This document shows, one piece after another, positions 10,351 to 19,924 of a DNA stretch of 64,000 nt (position 1 is its first letter; the number at the start of each line of letters is the position of its first letter). The stretch lies in assembly GCA_905221605.1 (NCBI GenBank), contig CAJNDS010002357.1:1297331-1361330 (forward strand), given 5' to 3'. The translations under genes and the position numbers were made by a program. The notes under the pieces are model-generated. The model was not told the DNA's origin, did no database searches, and saw only the letters and a program-made list of their open reading frames with translations. The stretch comes from Symbiodinium natans. Lineage: Eukaryota; Sar; Dinophyceae; Suessiales; Symbiodiniaceae.

Positions 10351-12360
10351 CTAAGCGCGGCCAGCTAAGAAGGCCACCATGGCTGCGGGCGGCACATTGA
10401 TCTGCAGGTCAGTAATTTTATTGTCAGATTCAGGAAAACCAATAACAATGGGCAGCCCGGCCGTTCGCTCCAGGGGACCTTTTTGGTGGGATTCGAATGC
10501 GAGCAGAAGTGCACCCAGCCAATAATCTGGGTCAGCGTAGCTGAGCATTGCAGGAAAACTGGCATTGATGACACTCGGCAAGTCCGACACCGCAGAGAAA
10601 AGATCCGCGATGTACTGCGCAGTGGTAAGAAAGCCATACCCCACCAGGGACTCCGAAAGCCTTGCTTTGTCCAGCTGCGGAGCCGGGCATTCCAACATTT
10701 CAGCAAGGTCGAAATGCTGCAATGCGCCCGACAGTCTAAGACACTGCGTGATGATAGGGTCATATACCTTCAAATACGCCGCCGGAAACGTTTCAGGCAG
10801 ATGCAGTAGCGTGTCCGCAATTCCGATCAGCATCTCCGAGTCTTGCAGCTGGTTCGGTATGCCATTCAAAAACACCTCATAGGCCCTATATGCCCGAAGC
10901 TGCTGGCAGTGTGTTGTGAGGTGTTGTGAGTCACGCATGCTCATGTAGGGCCGAGGTTTGACATTCTTACCAAAGTGATGTCCCGCTGCAAGTGCTCGCC
11001 ACATGAGATCACAGACCGAGCCTGTGTTGCTCTGCATGATGGGTGCACAGGCTGGGGCGCTGGGGTCGCGGGTGCCGCTGGGCTCGCTAGGCCCTCGAGG
11101 CTTGGCTTTTGGTGGTTCCAGATGCTGAGAGCCGTCTTTGTCCAAAACGAGAGGCCGACTTTCCTTGCCAGCTTGGACAGCGGGCACAGGCCTGGCGGGG
11201 ATGGGCGTCGGGCCATGGGGAGGCATAGGGAGATACGATTTTGGTTCCGTCAAGCCAAGTGAGTCCGTGGGAGACTTAGCGCAAGGGGGCTGTGATGCCT
11301 CAACCGTCCTAATCCCCTCCGGAAGTGTTGCGTGCATGGGCCGTGTCCGGGGGCTGGGTGGACGTCGTACGCCAGGCGGTGGGTCCCTAATGTTGCCTCC
11401 ACTACGGGGTGGACACGAGGCGGCGCTACTCCCTCCGATCCTGTGGGCAACTTCACTAGAGGGAGTCGTCACACAAGCATCCAGAGCACTAGGACACGCG
11501 GCCGGCACAACCGCAGGATTTGTCGTTGCAAGCTCCTTCCTCAGTGGTCCTCTCTCCCGCGTTGGGGCGCCGCAGGGTGTTCGGGAAACGTCCCGTTTAG
11601 CTGCCGGAGGTGGGCTGACAGCTGCCGCAATGGAGCCCCCCGCGGCCCGAGGCTTGAGCCATGGTGTACCCCACCGCTCACCATGGCGCGCGTTGGCGAC
11701 AGCCTCGCTTTGGGCTGGTGACTGCAGCGGCGTAAGAACCTCGACTGCAGTAGCAGCTACCACGTCGGGACTGCGACTACTCGCGGGCACAGGGCTGTTT
11801 CCCGGAGAGTCCACATCAATCGCAGTTTCGGAGGCAGCCCTACCCGTACGAACAGGTAGGAGGTGAAGACCGCGGGGGGCTCGCATTATGCCGGCCTTGT
11901 GTTCGAAAGCCGGGTCAGCGCGTTGAGCAGATCCCCGTTTGGGCGGCGTCCTAATGCTGGTATCCCCTAGCAAGCAGGTGAGGTACTGGGCGACCCCATC
12001 TCCTTCCCTCACCGGCTGGAAGGGGACACAATACACAGCATTGGGCAAGGGCTCCAGGACGAAGCCGCGCTTTTGCAGACTAGCAATGGTGCCCGAATAG
12101 GAGTTGGAAGTGAAAGAGGGGCTCCCCCATCCTTCTTGCTTAAGTGTGCGGTAAAGAACTTCCCGCTTATCTCCCCAGATGGCCTTCAAGGCCCACGCTT
12201 GATGCAGGGGTGGGGCTTCGAAAAGGTCCAGCCCTACTTTGCGTTCCGCAGGCAGCACGATGCTGGCTACTGTTCGTTCTCGGAAGGCTTGCTTGTGTAA
12301 TGCCTTTGCAATGCCAGGGCCATCCATGCTCCACAAGCTGGCTTGTGTGCGCGCATTCAA
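10351..12360 (-). CDS. Y copy B, linker and third domain
   Basis: This 669-codon frame continues the protein after the helicase. Relative to copy A, copy B lost 11 bases (about 12,353) and 2 bases (about 12,423), which shifts the frame and separates it from the helicase frame. It starts around QASLWSMDGPGIAKALHKQAF, goes through a long proline/serine-rich, probably disordered linker (residues about 170-400; PPPGVRRPPSP), then a globular region about residues 430-669 (LRAYRAYEVFLNGIPNQL, DPDYWLGALLLAFE). No family was recognised. The TAG stop at 10,351 is private to this copy. In the intact ancestor this would be the middle of one polyprotein of more than 3,000 residues. Confidence 0.6.
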   Translation of the reverse strand: MNARTQASLWSMDGPGIAKALHKQAFRERTVASIVLPAERKVGLDLFEAPPLHQAWALKAIWGDKREVLYRTLKQEGWGSPSFTSNSYSGTIASLQKRGFVLEPLPNAVYCVPFQPVREGDGVAQYLTCLLGDTSIRTPPKRGSAQRADPAFEHKAGIMRAPRGLHLLPVRTGRAASETAIDVDSPGNSPVPASSRSPDVVAATAVEVLTPLQSPAQSEAVANARHGERWGTPWLKPRAAGGSIAAAVSPPPAAKRDVSRTPCGAPTRERGPLRKELATTNPAVVPAACPSALDACVTTPSSEVAHRIGGSSAASCPPRSGGNIRDPPPGVRRPPSPRTRPMHATLPEGIRTVEASQPPCAKSPTDSLGLTEPKSYLPMPPHGPTPIPARPVPAVQAGKESRPLVLDKDGSQHLEPPKAKPRGPSEPSGTRDPSAPACAPIMQSNTGSVCDLMWRALAAGHHFGKNVKPRPYMSMRDSQHLTTHCQQLRAYRAYEVFLNGIPNQLQDSEMLIGIADTLLHLPETFPAAYLKVYDPIITQCLRLSGALQHFDLAEMLECPAPQLDKARLSESLVGYGFLTTAQYIADLFSAVSDLPSVINASFPAMLSYADPDYWLGALLLAFESHQKGPLERTAGLPIVIGFPESDNKITDLQINVPPAAMVAFLAGRA

Positions 12361-12410
12361 TCAGGCCTCCGGTTGCGCAGGCCGCCATTTGGAAGCATGC
12401 ACCTATACCA

Positions 12411-15400
12411 TCAGAGTAGTGCGGCCACGAAAACCAAAGCCCCAAGTCCTCTCGTGAAGGAGGAGGTGGCTCGGGCAAACCCTGCCTCGCTACTAAACAG
12501 GAATCCAGAAGCCCGACAAGTCACAAAGACACCTATCCCAAATGTGGGGCCAGTGGAGCAAGCCGTGGTGATAGCGCCGAAGAAGCGTTTAAGGGACCCT
12601 ATGTGCTTCATGAGGAAGGTCCGAAACGTCACAAGGCTCCAAGTGGTGGGCGCGCCAGTCAGCGGGAAATCCGGTGCGGTTTGGCAGGCTTCCAGTAGGC
12701 TCATATCGTCCTCGCCCAGTGGGTCTGCGGGGAGACTCGACTGCAGCATAAACTTCATTTGAGTAACAATCCTGGCATACTGAGAGACCATCCCGATAGG
12801 GGAGTCAGGATAAACCTGGTGCCCAAAAGTGAGCACAATGTCCGCCAGGACCATGCTGAGGTCGTAGCTTCTGCCTAGTTTGGTTTGGGTCTCATCCTGA
12901 TCTGGCACCCGTACCCATCGGCACGTTTCCATCCACCTGCCTGCAAAGCTACGCAGTGGCCGCCCGAGCAGGTGCTGCAACGTGGGACCTGGTGGCATAA
13001 GTAGCCGAGGGACCCCGCCTGTCAGCTCGAAGCGGCACGCCTCCGAGTACCGACATGCGTATAGAATGGCAGCAATCTCAGGAGGGAGGCGCATGGATGA
13101 ACAGAGCGAGAGGTTGATAGCCGGTCCGACAATGGCCTTCAGCCCGGCGGCCTGCATGACTGTCTCGGCTTGCTTCGGTTTAACGATGCTTAGACAGAGA
13201 ATCGATTCCAGCATCGAGACCGCTGAGAACAACACCTCAGACGCTCCAGAGGAACGGTGGGGCTTGCCCCAAGAGGGCATCTCGCCTTGCCCCTTTTTCC
13301 ACGGGCCGGAACTTTGGGCCGTTTGCCGCAAAAGGGCCGCAGGCAAGGTGGCTGGCGTGTGGAGGTCGGCAGGGACCGCATTGAGACCACAAATCTTTTG
13401 CTCCAACAACTCCGTGACGAAGTGGTAATTGGGTCGCGATCCTCCAGCGGGCTGTCTGTGGTCGCCAATCATGACATCAAGTGCATGCTTGATGTGCGCC
13501 AGAATGGTGTTGGAACCAGGCGTGCCCAATTGCTGGGCTTCATCTCGGAGGAGCAACTCAACATCCTTTAGACGGTTAATGAGCTGCGAGTAGGGAAAGC
13601 TAAGCCTTGCCACAATCGTACCATGTGTCGTGGCTACAAGTAGCCCCCGGTACAAATCGTGCACATCAAAAGGGAGCTTATGTGTGTCCTTCTCCTTGTT
13701 ACCCGGTATGCGAACGATGCGGCTGCGAACAAATTCATTGCTAGCAGTCGTGAGCCTATCAACCGCCTCGACATAGGCACGAACCGATTCATTGCCATGA
13801 GCGGTGTACAGGGTGAGCCGGTTCGTCAGGCACGCAAGAAGAACTCCTAGAAACGCGCAGGATCGTGTCTTCCCGCTGCCAGGCGCCCCCGTTATGAATA
13901 CAGAAGTACGATTAGCGGCCAGGCCGTACGAGCACGCTCCCAGCAGCGCTGCCAGGTGTCCATCCGCCCCCCAAAAGGTATCACAGAGGCACGTAAGGAA
14001 GGCGGGACCAACTGCGAGCGCAAAGATGCTGGCGCGAGTCCTCGGATCGTGCTCGTTACTCAACGAGTCCTGGGACATGCGTAGACGCTCCGCATGCCAC
14101 AGCGCAGGAGTCCGGGCGTCCTCCTGGCCGGGCAGCGGAGAGTCAGGCAGCGTGGCTAACACGCCACTCAGCAGCGTCGGCGTCCATTCTTTGCGATAGG
14201 TTTGTTCCTCCGCAAGCCAAAGGTTAAGGAAGCTTTGCAAGGTGTTGGAAGCCCCCGGACCCGCAGTAGGCGATGCCTGCGCAGCTTGCGTTGCGTGCTT
14301 GCCTCTGAAGACTTGGCAGACCTCCGGGTGAATGAGCTGTGCCCATGTGTCGTGCCAGTTCCCTCTCACCACCAGCCCGATAATGAGGACAAGCACTAGA
14401 TCCGTGAGAAAGCCCGGCAACCAATGTGGCAGCCGGATGGCATCAAGAGGCGAGTCTTCTAGCGGAGCGCCCAAGGCAACATGTTGCCGTTCCCTAGGCA
14501 TGTATAACAGGGCATCCCAAAGCGGGGTAGAGGCTCCTCCGGGCAGAACTTCAAGCTGGCTGACTCTCGGCAATGAGGGTCGTTGCGCGAATTGGTTGTG
14601 CTGTTCATCAGTCAAGAGCAGGGCAATGGTTATATTGACGGGCTGCATGGCCTTACTTTCGCCAGGGCCGGTGGAAAGCTTTTTCGGGGCCTGGAGCTCT
14701 ATAAACATGCCTGGGTAGGCCACATCTCCCTTGTCTTCTCTCAAGGTAACCAGCAAAGCAGTGCCCTTGGCCGGCACTTTACCAGCGACAGCAAACCATT
14801 TTGTAGCCCAGTCAGGGACATCTGCCAACTCCGGTGTAAGGAGCATGACCGACGCTCGTGGGTAAACTCGATGGAGAAGGCAGATTGGCCACGTATGCGT
14901 GCCGGGCTTTATCGCCACAGGGGTGGCGGCCCGCTTGACCGCAGCTTGCTCTGGGTAGTGATACTGTTCCGAGGGCTCCTCCTCGATTTCTGCTTCCGAG
15001 GCCATGGCTAAGAACTGATAACCCAGCATGTCAACCAGGCGTTCTAACGACAGGTGGGGGAGCCACATACCCAAGACAAGCTTCATCGTGGGACCAAGTT
15101 CATGATACGGGGGCGGCAAATCAGCCAGATGCGGCTTGGCATCCGTTAGGAGGACTTGGGTACAGTCGTCACGGAGACTGGCAATGCTCCGGTTCTCAGC
15201 GGAAGGTATCCGGAGAAAAGCCTCCAGATCGGGGCGCTTGATTTGCCGTCCCAGCACGGAGTTGATGAAAGTTTTAGACTTATCCGAAAGCTGGACAGAG
15301 CCACATGCAACCCCCATCAAGCCTGCCCGCACTGTGCGATCCATCCGGGGGTCGGCCAGGCCACAAATCTTTTTAGTCAATTCCTTATGCACATAATCCC

Positions 15401-15551
15401 CCGGCGTGAGCTGGAACAGCTCTTCACTTTGGACAAAGTGACCATAAGAGTGTCCACCACTGCCAAGCGACTCAGGTCCAGTGAAGTAGTAGAGACGCGC
15501 TCCCGCGCCAATCGCTTGCATCTTGCTGCCTGGCTGGGCCGGAAGATACAA
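12411..15551 (-). CDS. Y copy B, UPF1-like superfamily 1 helicase segment
   Basis: This 1,046-codon frame has a complete SF1 helicase core: Walker A GAPGSGKT at about residue 555, LTLYTAHGNESV (motif Ia-like), Walker B RDEAQQ at about 670, GDHRQP (motif III) at about 697, SSMRLPPEI (motif IV-like), GMVSQYARIV (motif V-like) and FARATSSFTRG (motif VI-like) near 1,025. The order and spacing fit UPF1/Dna2-type helicases (ATP-driven translocation on nucleic acid). DEAQ replaces the more usual DEAG or DETQ. Its first roughly 60 codons overlap the preceding frame (18,640-15,377), so one indel near 15,500 separates them; the frame then reads GARLYYFTGPESLGS. It ends at a private frameshift near 12,415. 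It is not a Helitron: there is no HUH Rep domain and it is not Pif1-like. Confidence 0.75.
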   Translation of the reverse strand: MYLPAQPGSKMQAIGAGARLYYFTGPESLGSGGHSYGHFVQSEELFQLTPGDYVHKELTKKICGLADPRMDRTVRAGLMGVACGSVQLSDKSKTFINSVLGRQIKRPDLEAFLRIPSAENRSIASLRDDCTQVLLTDAKPHLADLPPPYHELGPTMKLVLGMWLPHLSLERLVDMLGYQFLAMASEAEIEEEPSEQYHYPEQAAVKRAATPVAIKPGTHTWPICLLHRVYPRASVMLLTPELADVPDWATKWFAVAGKVPAKGTALLVTLREDKGDVAYPGMFIELQAPKKLSTGPGESKAMQPVNITIALLLTDEQHNQFAQRPSLPRVSQLEVLPGGASTPLWDALLYMPRERQHVALGAPLEDSPLDAIRLPHWLPGFLTDLVLVLIIGLVVRGNWHDTWAQLIHPEVCQVFRGKHATQAAQASPTAGPGASNTLQSFLNLWLAEEQTYRKEWTPTLLSGVLATLPDSPLPGQEDARTPALWHAERLRMSQDSLSNEHDPRTRASIFALAVGPAFLTCLCDTFWGADGHLAALLGACSYGLAANRTSVFITGAPGSGKTRSCAFLGVLLACLTNRLTLYTAHGNESVRAYVEAVDRLTTASNEFVRSRIVRIPGNKEKDTHKLPFDVHDLYRGLLVATTHGTIVARLSFPYSQLINRLKDVELLLRDEAQQLGTPGSNTILAHIKHALDVMIGDHRQPAGGSRPNYHFVTELLEQKICGLNAVPADLHTPATLPAALLRQTAQSSGPWKKGQGEMPSWGKPHRSSGASEVLFSAVSMLESILCLSIVKPKQAETVMQAAGLKAIVGPAINLSLCSSMRLPPEIAAILYACRYSEACRFELTGGVPRLLMPPGPTLQHLLGRPLRSFAGRWMETCRWVRVPDQDETQTKLGRSYDLSMVLADIVLTFGHQVYPDSPIGMVSQYARIVTQMKFMLQSSLPADPLGEDDMSLLEACQTAPDFPLTGAPTTWSLVTFRTFLMKHIGSLKRFFGAITTACSTGPTFGIGVFVTCRASGFLFSSEAGFARATSSFTRGLGALVFVAALL

Positions 15552-18500
15552 AGCTGGTCGCTCTCATGATGGACAAGACTAACAGCGTGCCGCAATTCCG
15601 AACCCAGGATATATTGCAGCATGGCCCGTGGCATGGCAATGCCGCCCAAACGTGCCTTGATGTGGACAAAATCGCCCTTGCAGTCAGGAAGCTTTTGGCG
15701 CTCATGCCAAGCGATAGCCACAGCAGCGCCCGTATACGACCCAGCAGAGAAGCCCGTAACGCACAGTTTGCACTCGCCAGCTCTCCCCGCGGCGAGGCCC
15801 ACATGCAGAGCGGTCAGCGCAGCAGTATGTGGCATGTGCAAGTGGGCTAGGGCCGGGCACATTGTCAGGGAGGCTTCTACCGAGCTGATTCTAGCACGAA
15901 CCGCCGCTGGCAGACCGCATCCTTCGACCTGAGGGTACAGAGCACGTGCCCACAGCTGGGCGGCTTGGGGCAGGAGCAGCAGTGCATGTGCGGCATTTCC
16001 GCTGGTCGAAAGCAACAACGGGCGTTGTGTGTCCTCATATCGGACTTTTTTGCCCTGGTTGTCCCGGACCGTTTCCATTTCTAAGCCAGTGAGTGCATAG
16101 GAATTGGCTGTGTGAATGATGCTACCCGACACAGTGGAGGGCGTATTCTCGGCCTTCCCATGCATCCCGCTAATGAAGAGCGACCGACATTCCCCTGAGG
16201 GGGTTAGGTGAGGCTTTGGGGGCGGGTACTGGTAGGCAGGAAAGGCAAAGGCTGCCAGGGCTTGTTGCACACGCATTGCAAGTCCATCATCCCAGTATTG
16301 ACTGAGGCCCAGCGGCGTGACCTTTATGTCTGCAGCAAAAAGAGGCCACGGCAGATCCACCTGGGCCAGCCAAGCATGCGCAGCGGCAGCAAGAAGAGCA
16401 AGCGGCCCAGTGGGGGTATTGGGTCGACTGCGCCATTTCGGGGTGGCCCTGCAGGAAGATAGGGCATCTTTCCTCCAAAACATGAGGACTCCAGGGAAGA
16501 GCTGGAGCCGCACTGGTCCACTGCCTTTTTTCCCAACAGAGGCCCACAGAGGGACGGTGTCCCCGTTGCCCCAGACCGACTCGGGCAGAGTAGGCAGCCG
16601 TAACACACTCCCCCACTGCGGCAAGATGTGTTTGCCTTTGGCACCATATCCATGCACAAACGGAGGGGGTACAACCTCGGCGTATCGGTTCGCCATGAAT
16701 AAGTCAGGACCAGGTGAGATTGCCAAACGGGAGTGCAAGCCGCCGTAGCCCCTGAGCAAGGGAAGAAATCCCTGTTCATACGGGCCTTGTCCCCATGTTT
16801 TGACCCCTCTGACCTGCCTGACTGGGGAGGCGCCAAACTGGATGTCGGGCTCTGGCCGGCCAGTATTAAGGTCGGCCGCTTTCCACGCAACTTCATGTAT
16901 GTATCTTCCTAAAAGCGCCCACGCAAACACAAAGTCAGAATGCTTGTGAGCAGTGGTTCCGGCAAGAGGGGTGTTGCGTAGACATTGCCGATAATGGATT
17001 TGGTCCAACGGCACCTGCTCATGCATACCAGGCAATGGAGTGGGCACTTCACTGGGCATGATGACTAGCTGCAGGGCTCGGCTCAATGCAGTACCAATGG
17101 AGGTCACCGCACTAGCGACGTTGCTAGGGATGCAAAAGCGAGGGGGCCGGGGAGTTTTGCCGTCCGGAGCATTCGGGTAGAAGATGACCAATCCCGCATT
17201 TGCTTCAAGCTGGTCCTCGGACGCACAAACCATGCCAATTGAGTTTGGCGAGCGGGCCCCACACGGTATGGACCCGTCCGGCGAGCAACTCCACGGCGAG
17301 GCTGGAAGCGAGCCACAGGGCTGTGTCTCGTCCGTCTCGACTTCCATGCTGCCCAGTGACTCCGTCGAGAGGGTATTGGGCAGTAGATCGAGGACTGCAA
17401 ACCTTCGCAGCTCTTCTGCTTCCCACCTGGCAGTGAACAAGGTGTCATGGTCGAGCAACATCAAGACCACCCCTGGCGCAAGGACTCTGAGGACTGCCAG
17501 AATTTCGGGCCCCGCCCACGTAAAGTGCACAGAAGCTAACCCCGCTTTCTTGGTGTTTACCAAGATGGGAAACCATCTCTCTTTAAACGGGCCTTCCCAC
17601 TGCATGCGTGCCACCAAATGCCGGACAAAGTAGGGGAAATGCGGAATAGACAAGAAGCAGCGACTGTCCGTGACTAAGAGCAGGACATGGGCGCCTGCGG
17701 CCTCAGCAGCCCGGAGCTGTGGAAGTAGGCAGCCGAGTAGTGCAGTGTAGTCGATCTCTGGGTGGAGACCTTGCGGCTCAGGCGGTTCGCCGGAAATGGC
17801 TCCAGAGGCCAGTCTCAATGGCAGGACGCCGCTAGGGGTGGGCTCAGGGAAATTCTGATTACTTTCTAGTGCCTGCGCGAGATCCTCAGGCTCCGGAGGC
17901 CCCGGCGCATGGTCAGCACTGAGAGTGCGAAGCTGGCATATAGCCTGCATTGCGGTCGCCGCAAGGACCTGTGGACCTGGGTAGCTAGGGACCTGCCACG
18001 GTGGCAGGTCGGCTGCAACTGGCGCGGGAGGTGGCCTCCCATGTGGAAGTCGCGGCTCAATCCTACTGACCGCACCCACTGGGTATTCGCCAACACGTGG
18101 AGGAATCGGCGGTGTGGGAGGGCGAGGACTATTGTCCGGCCAGCAGACCCTAGGTGGATTAGGTGATGGAGTTTGCCCGGGCCCGGGAGACAGGGCTGCC
18201 TCCCTACCCACTCCTTGTTCGGTGACAACACTCGCCCAAGGGGGAAGGTCTATCGCGTCACCAGGCAAAGCACTGTGCGTGGACACCGCTCGCCCCATGA
18301 GGGCACTGCTATGCAGCATGGTGCCGATGCCTGGCCTCCATGCATGCAGGAGAAAACAGCGAACCGTGGGTTGCCGGGCGAAGCAGACGGCGTTGCTGTT
18401 TCTCAAAAAGGCAGAGTGGTCCAGACACAACAAAGGTTGTATTTCCGGCGGAAAGTATCGGCACCAACCGGCAACATCGAGTTCGCCGGCTTGCATCTGC

Positions 18501-18640
18501 CTGGTCATTGCAACATCACTGGTCCCTAAAGTGGCAAGTGCAGTGAGTTGCCCTCTCCTGGCAACGTGAACTTGGAGTGCTTGCGCTCCAACCCGGATCA
18601 CATACGGTTGACAGGCATACGACTCCATGGCATCACTCAC
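15377..18640 (-). CDS. Y copy B, N-terminal segment with hydrolase-like GFSAG motif
   Basis: This 1,087-codon frame begins MSDAMESYACQPYVIRVGAQ and has a proline-rich stretch (about residues 150-240). A domain about 280-420 has alternating hydrophobic strands ending in VVLMLLDHDTLF, which recalls the DxD region of nucleotide-sugar transferases, but only weakly. A long middle domain follows (GYGGLHSRLAISPGPDLF). Near residue 963 the motif CVTGFSAGSYTG fits the GxSxG nucleophile elbow of alpha/beta hydrolases. The last roughly 60 codons are read in the wrong frame because of an indel near 15,500. The start was chosen as the first ATG after the 5' spacer; a spliced-leader-like remnant lies 265 bases upstream. 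It is absent from the truncated copy A. Enzyme assignments are tentative. Confidence 0.6.
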   Translation of the reverse strand: MSDAMESYACQPYVIRVGAQALQVHVARRGQLTALATLGTSDVAMTRQMQAGELDVAGWCRYFPPEIQPLLCLDHSAFLRNSNAVCFARQPTVRCFLLHAWRPGIGTMLHSSALMGRAVSTHSALPGDAIDLPPWASVVTEQGVGREAALSPGPGQTPSPNPPRVCWPDNSPRPPTPPIPPRVGEYPVGAVSRIEPRLPHGRPPPAPVAADLPPWQVPSYPGPQVLAATAMQAICQLRTLSADHAPGPPEPEDLAQALESNQNFPEPTPSGVLPLRLASGAISGEPPEPQGLHPEIDYTALLGCLLPQLRAAEAAGAHVLLLVTDSRCFLSIPHFPYFVRHLVARMQWEGPFKERWFPILVNTKKAGLASVHFTWAGPEILAVLRVLAPGVVLMLLDHDTLFTARWEAEELRRFAVLDLLPNTLSTESLGSMEVETDETQPCGSLPASPWSCSPDGSIPCGARSPNSIGMVCASEDQLEANAGLVIFYPNAPDGKTPRPPRFCIPSNVASAVTSIGTALSRALQLVIMPSEVPTPLPGMHEQVPLDQIHYRQCLRNTPLAGTTAHKHSDFVFAWALLGRYIHEVAWKAADLNTGRPEPDIQFGASPVRQVRGVKTWGQGPYEQGFLPLLRGYGGLHSRLAISPGPDLFMANRYAEVVPPPFVHGYGAKGKHILPQWGSVLRLPTLPESVWGNGDTVPLWASVGKKGSGPVRLQLFPGVLMFWRKDALSSCRATPKWRSRPNTPTGPLALLAAAAHAWLAQVDLPWPLFAADIKVTPLGLSQYWDDGLAMRVQQALAAFAFPAYQYPPPKPHLTPSGECRSLFISGMHGKAENTPSTVSGSIIHTANSYALTGLEMETVRDNQGKKVRYEDTQRPLLLSTSGNAAHALLLLPQAAQLWARALYPQVEGCGLPAAVRARISSVEASLTMCPALAHLHMPHTAALTALHVGLAAGRAGECKLCVTGFSAGSYTGAAVAIAWHERQKLPDCKGDFVHIKARLGGIAMPRAMLQYILGSELRHAVSLVHHESDQLCIFRPSQAARCKRLARERVSTTSLDLSRLAVVDTLMVTLSKVKSCSSSRRGIMCIRN

Positions 18641-19171
18641 CGAACATGACAGGCCAAACTCATGTGACTACCAAACAGACAGTGGACAACCACGAGGCAA
18701 CCTTCAGACACCAAGATCCCTGGAAGCCCAAACGCCAACAAAGGAGGACTCCAAGAAGGGGAGGACCAAACCCCAAGCAGAGCACACAGGAGAGAAGAAA
18801 CAGAGAGGCGAGAAACAAACAAAGAAACAACAGAAAAAACCAGTCAGGAGCGTTACAACCCTCAACACAAGGGGCACCTCGTTCAGTCAGCCAGCCACCC
18901 TGAGCTTGAGCCAAGGCACATCCAACGCGCAACCTGAAAAGGAATGCAGCGTGTCGTCGCAGGTGGCTGTTACTTGTGGCTGCAATGTGCTGCATGTACA
19001 AAGCAATGACCTGGAGACAATGGCATCCTTTACTTTGTCCGTGCACAGTAGTAGCACCAGAATGCAGGCATACCTCGGTTGCTGGTCTGTCTGTAGCGAC
19101 AACACAAGGCCCGGCGCGCATAAATCGATTAAAATGGAAAAAGGGAGGCACTCTCTACCCTGCCCCAACGA
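18641..19171 (-). other. Spacer between X and Y, probable Y 5' leader
   Basis: There is no convincing gene here. The plus-strand frames across it are low-complexity (Lys/Gln/Thr-rich) shadows of an A-rich strand (AAACAAACAAAGAAACAACAG near 18,811). On the minus strand, which is the sense strand of X and Y, this is the likely 5' leader of Y. Confidence 0.5.
18905..18916 (-). promoter_or_regulatory. Possible spliced-leader remnant upstream of Y
   Basis: The minus strand reads CCTTGGCTCAAG, matching the last ten bases of the dinoflagellate spliced leader exactly and lying 265 bases upstream of the Y start. A ten-base match is expected about once per ten windows of this size by chance, so position is the main support. 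Confidence 0.35.
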
Positions 19172-19924
19172 CTACTCCGGGAGCTCGATATGGTCCGCCA
19201 GCAGCCAATCAGGGTCGCTCAGCAATGCAGGCCACACCACATGCTCCGGGTCCTTGCCGATAACCACCTGGCGGATTGTGAGGCCGGGGGCCCAGGGGTA
19301 CTGCGTGCGTCCGTAGCCCTTGAAGGCAGTAAAGTGCGAGTCTTCGGTAAGGGCTTCTGTGACAGGAGGCACGCGATGATTGCCCCGTACCGAGTAGCAC
19401 ATCCGAAGGTGATGCTGAAAGGTCTCTACGTCCTTTCGTCCGCCATAGACTAAAATTCGTGTCTCCTCGCTCGTGGGGGCTGGCAGCAAAGAAGGCAGCC
19501 TAATGGGGCCCATGCAAACACAAGCCCGGAAGGTCGCATGGGCCTCGGAAATTGCAATCTGGTAGGTGATGGTTCCTCCAGAACCGAGGCCCATGAGATA
19601 TGTGGGCAAGGAGATGCGAGGGCTCGCATCACGTTGGACGGCCAACAGGAGCGGTAGAACTTCCATTGTATACACTGCCTTGGTCCAGGCAGCACCGTCA
19701 GGCAACATCCAGGCAGGCGGTGAGCCTGCTTGTCCCACCACAGACCATGCGCAGGCAATGACGGCCTTTTTGAAGGCCAGGTTGCTCCACAGGTACTCTA
19801 TGGCCCCTTGCCAAGGCAGTGGGTGCATATTCTCCACATAGAAGTGTCCACAACCAGGGAGGAGAAGCACTATCGAGTTGGCTTCCCCTGCATCGGCACT
19901 CGGCCGGGATACAACAAAGGGGAG
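19172..19924 (-). pseudogene. X gene copy 1 (best C-terminal end)
   Basis: This is a 232-codon frame (19,870-19,172) plus its in-frame upstream part to 19,924. It runs SLPFVVSRPSADAGEANS, LLLPGCGHFYVENMHPL, LWSNLAFKKAVIACAW, DGAAWTKAVYTMEVL, DASPRISLPTY and ends LLSDPDWLLADHIELPE. It has the longest coherent C-terminal region of the X copies (YGGRKDVETFQHHLRMCYS). It lies 530 bases upstream of Y copy B on the same strand. The upstream part is interrupted at 19,924, where sequence matching copy 2 stops. The missing N-terminal piece appears in opposite orientation at 20,902-20,973. No known domain was recognised. It may be the first ORF of the X-Y unit. Confidence 0.5.
19613..19630. other. 18-bp hairpin GATGCGAG-GG-CTCGCATC
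   Basis: This is a perfect 8-bp stem, the same C-G variant as at 8,626. On the minus strand it encodes DASPRI, where the T-A variant encodes DVSPHI. Confidence 0.8.

Noticed and set aside
9241-18640. Y as a Helitron
   Set aside because: The helicase is UPF1-like with DEAQ, not Pif1-like. No HUH replication initiator was found, and no Helitron-type ends were seen.
17104-19316. Plus-strand frames opposite Y and in the X-Y spacer (up to 229 codons)
   Set aside because: They are shadows of the minus-strand Y frame or low-complexity Lys/Gln/Thr translations of an A-rich leader.
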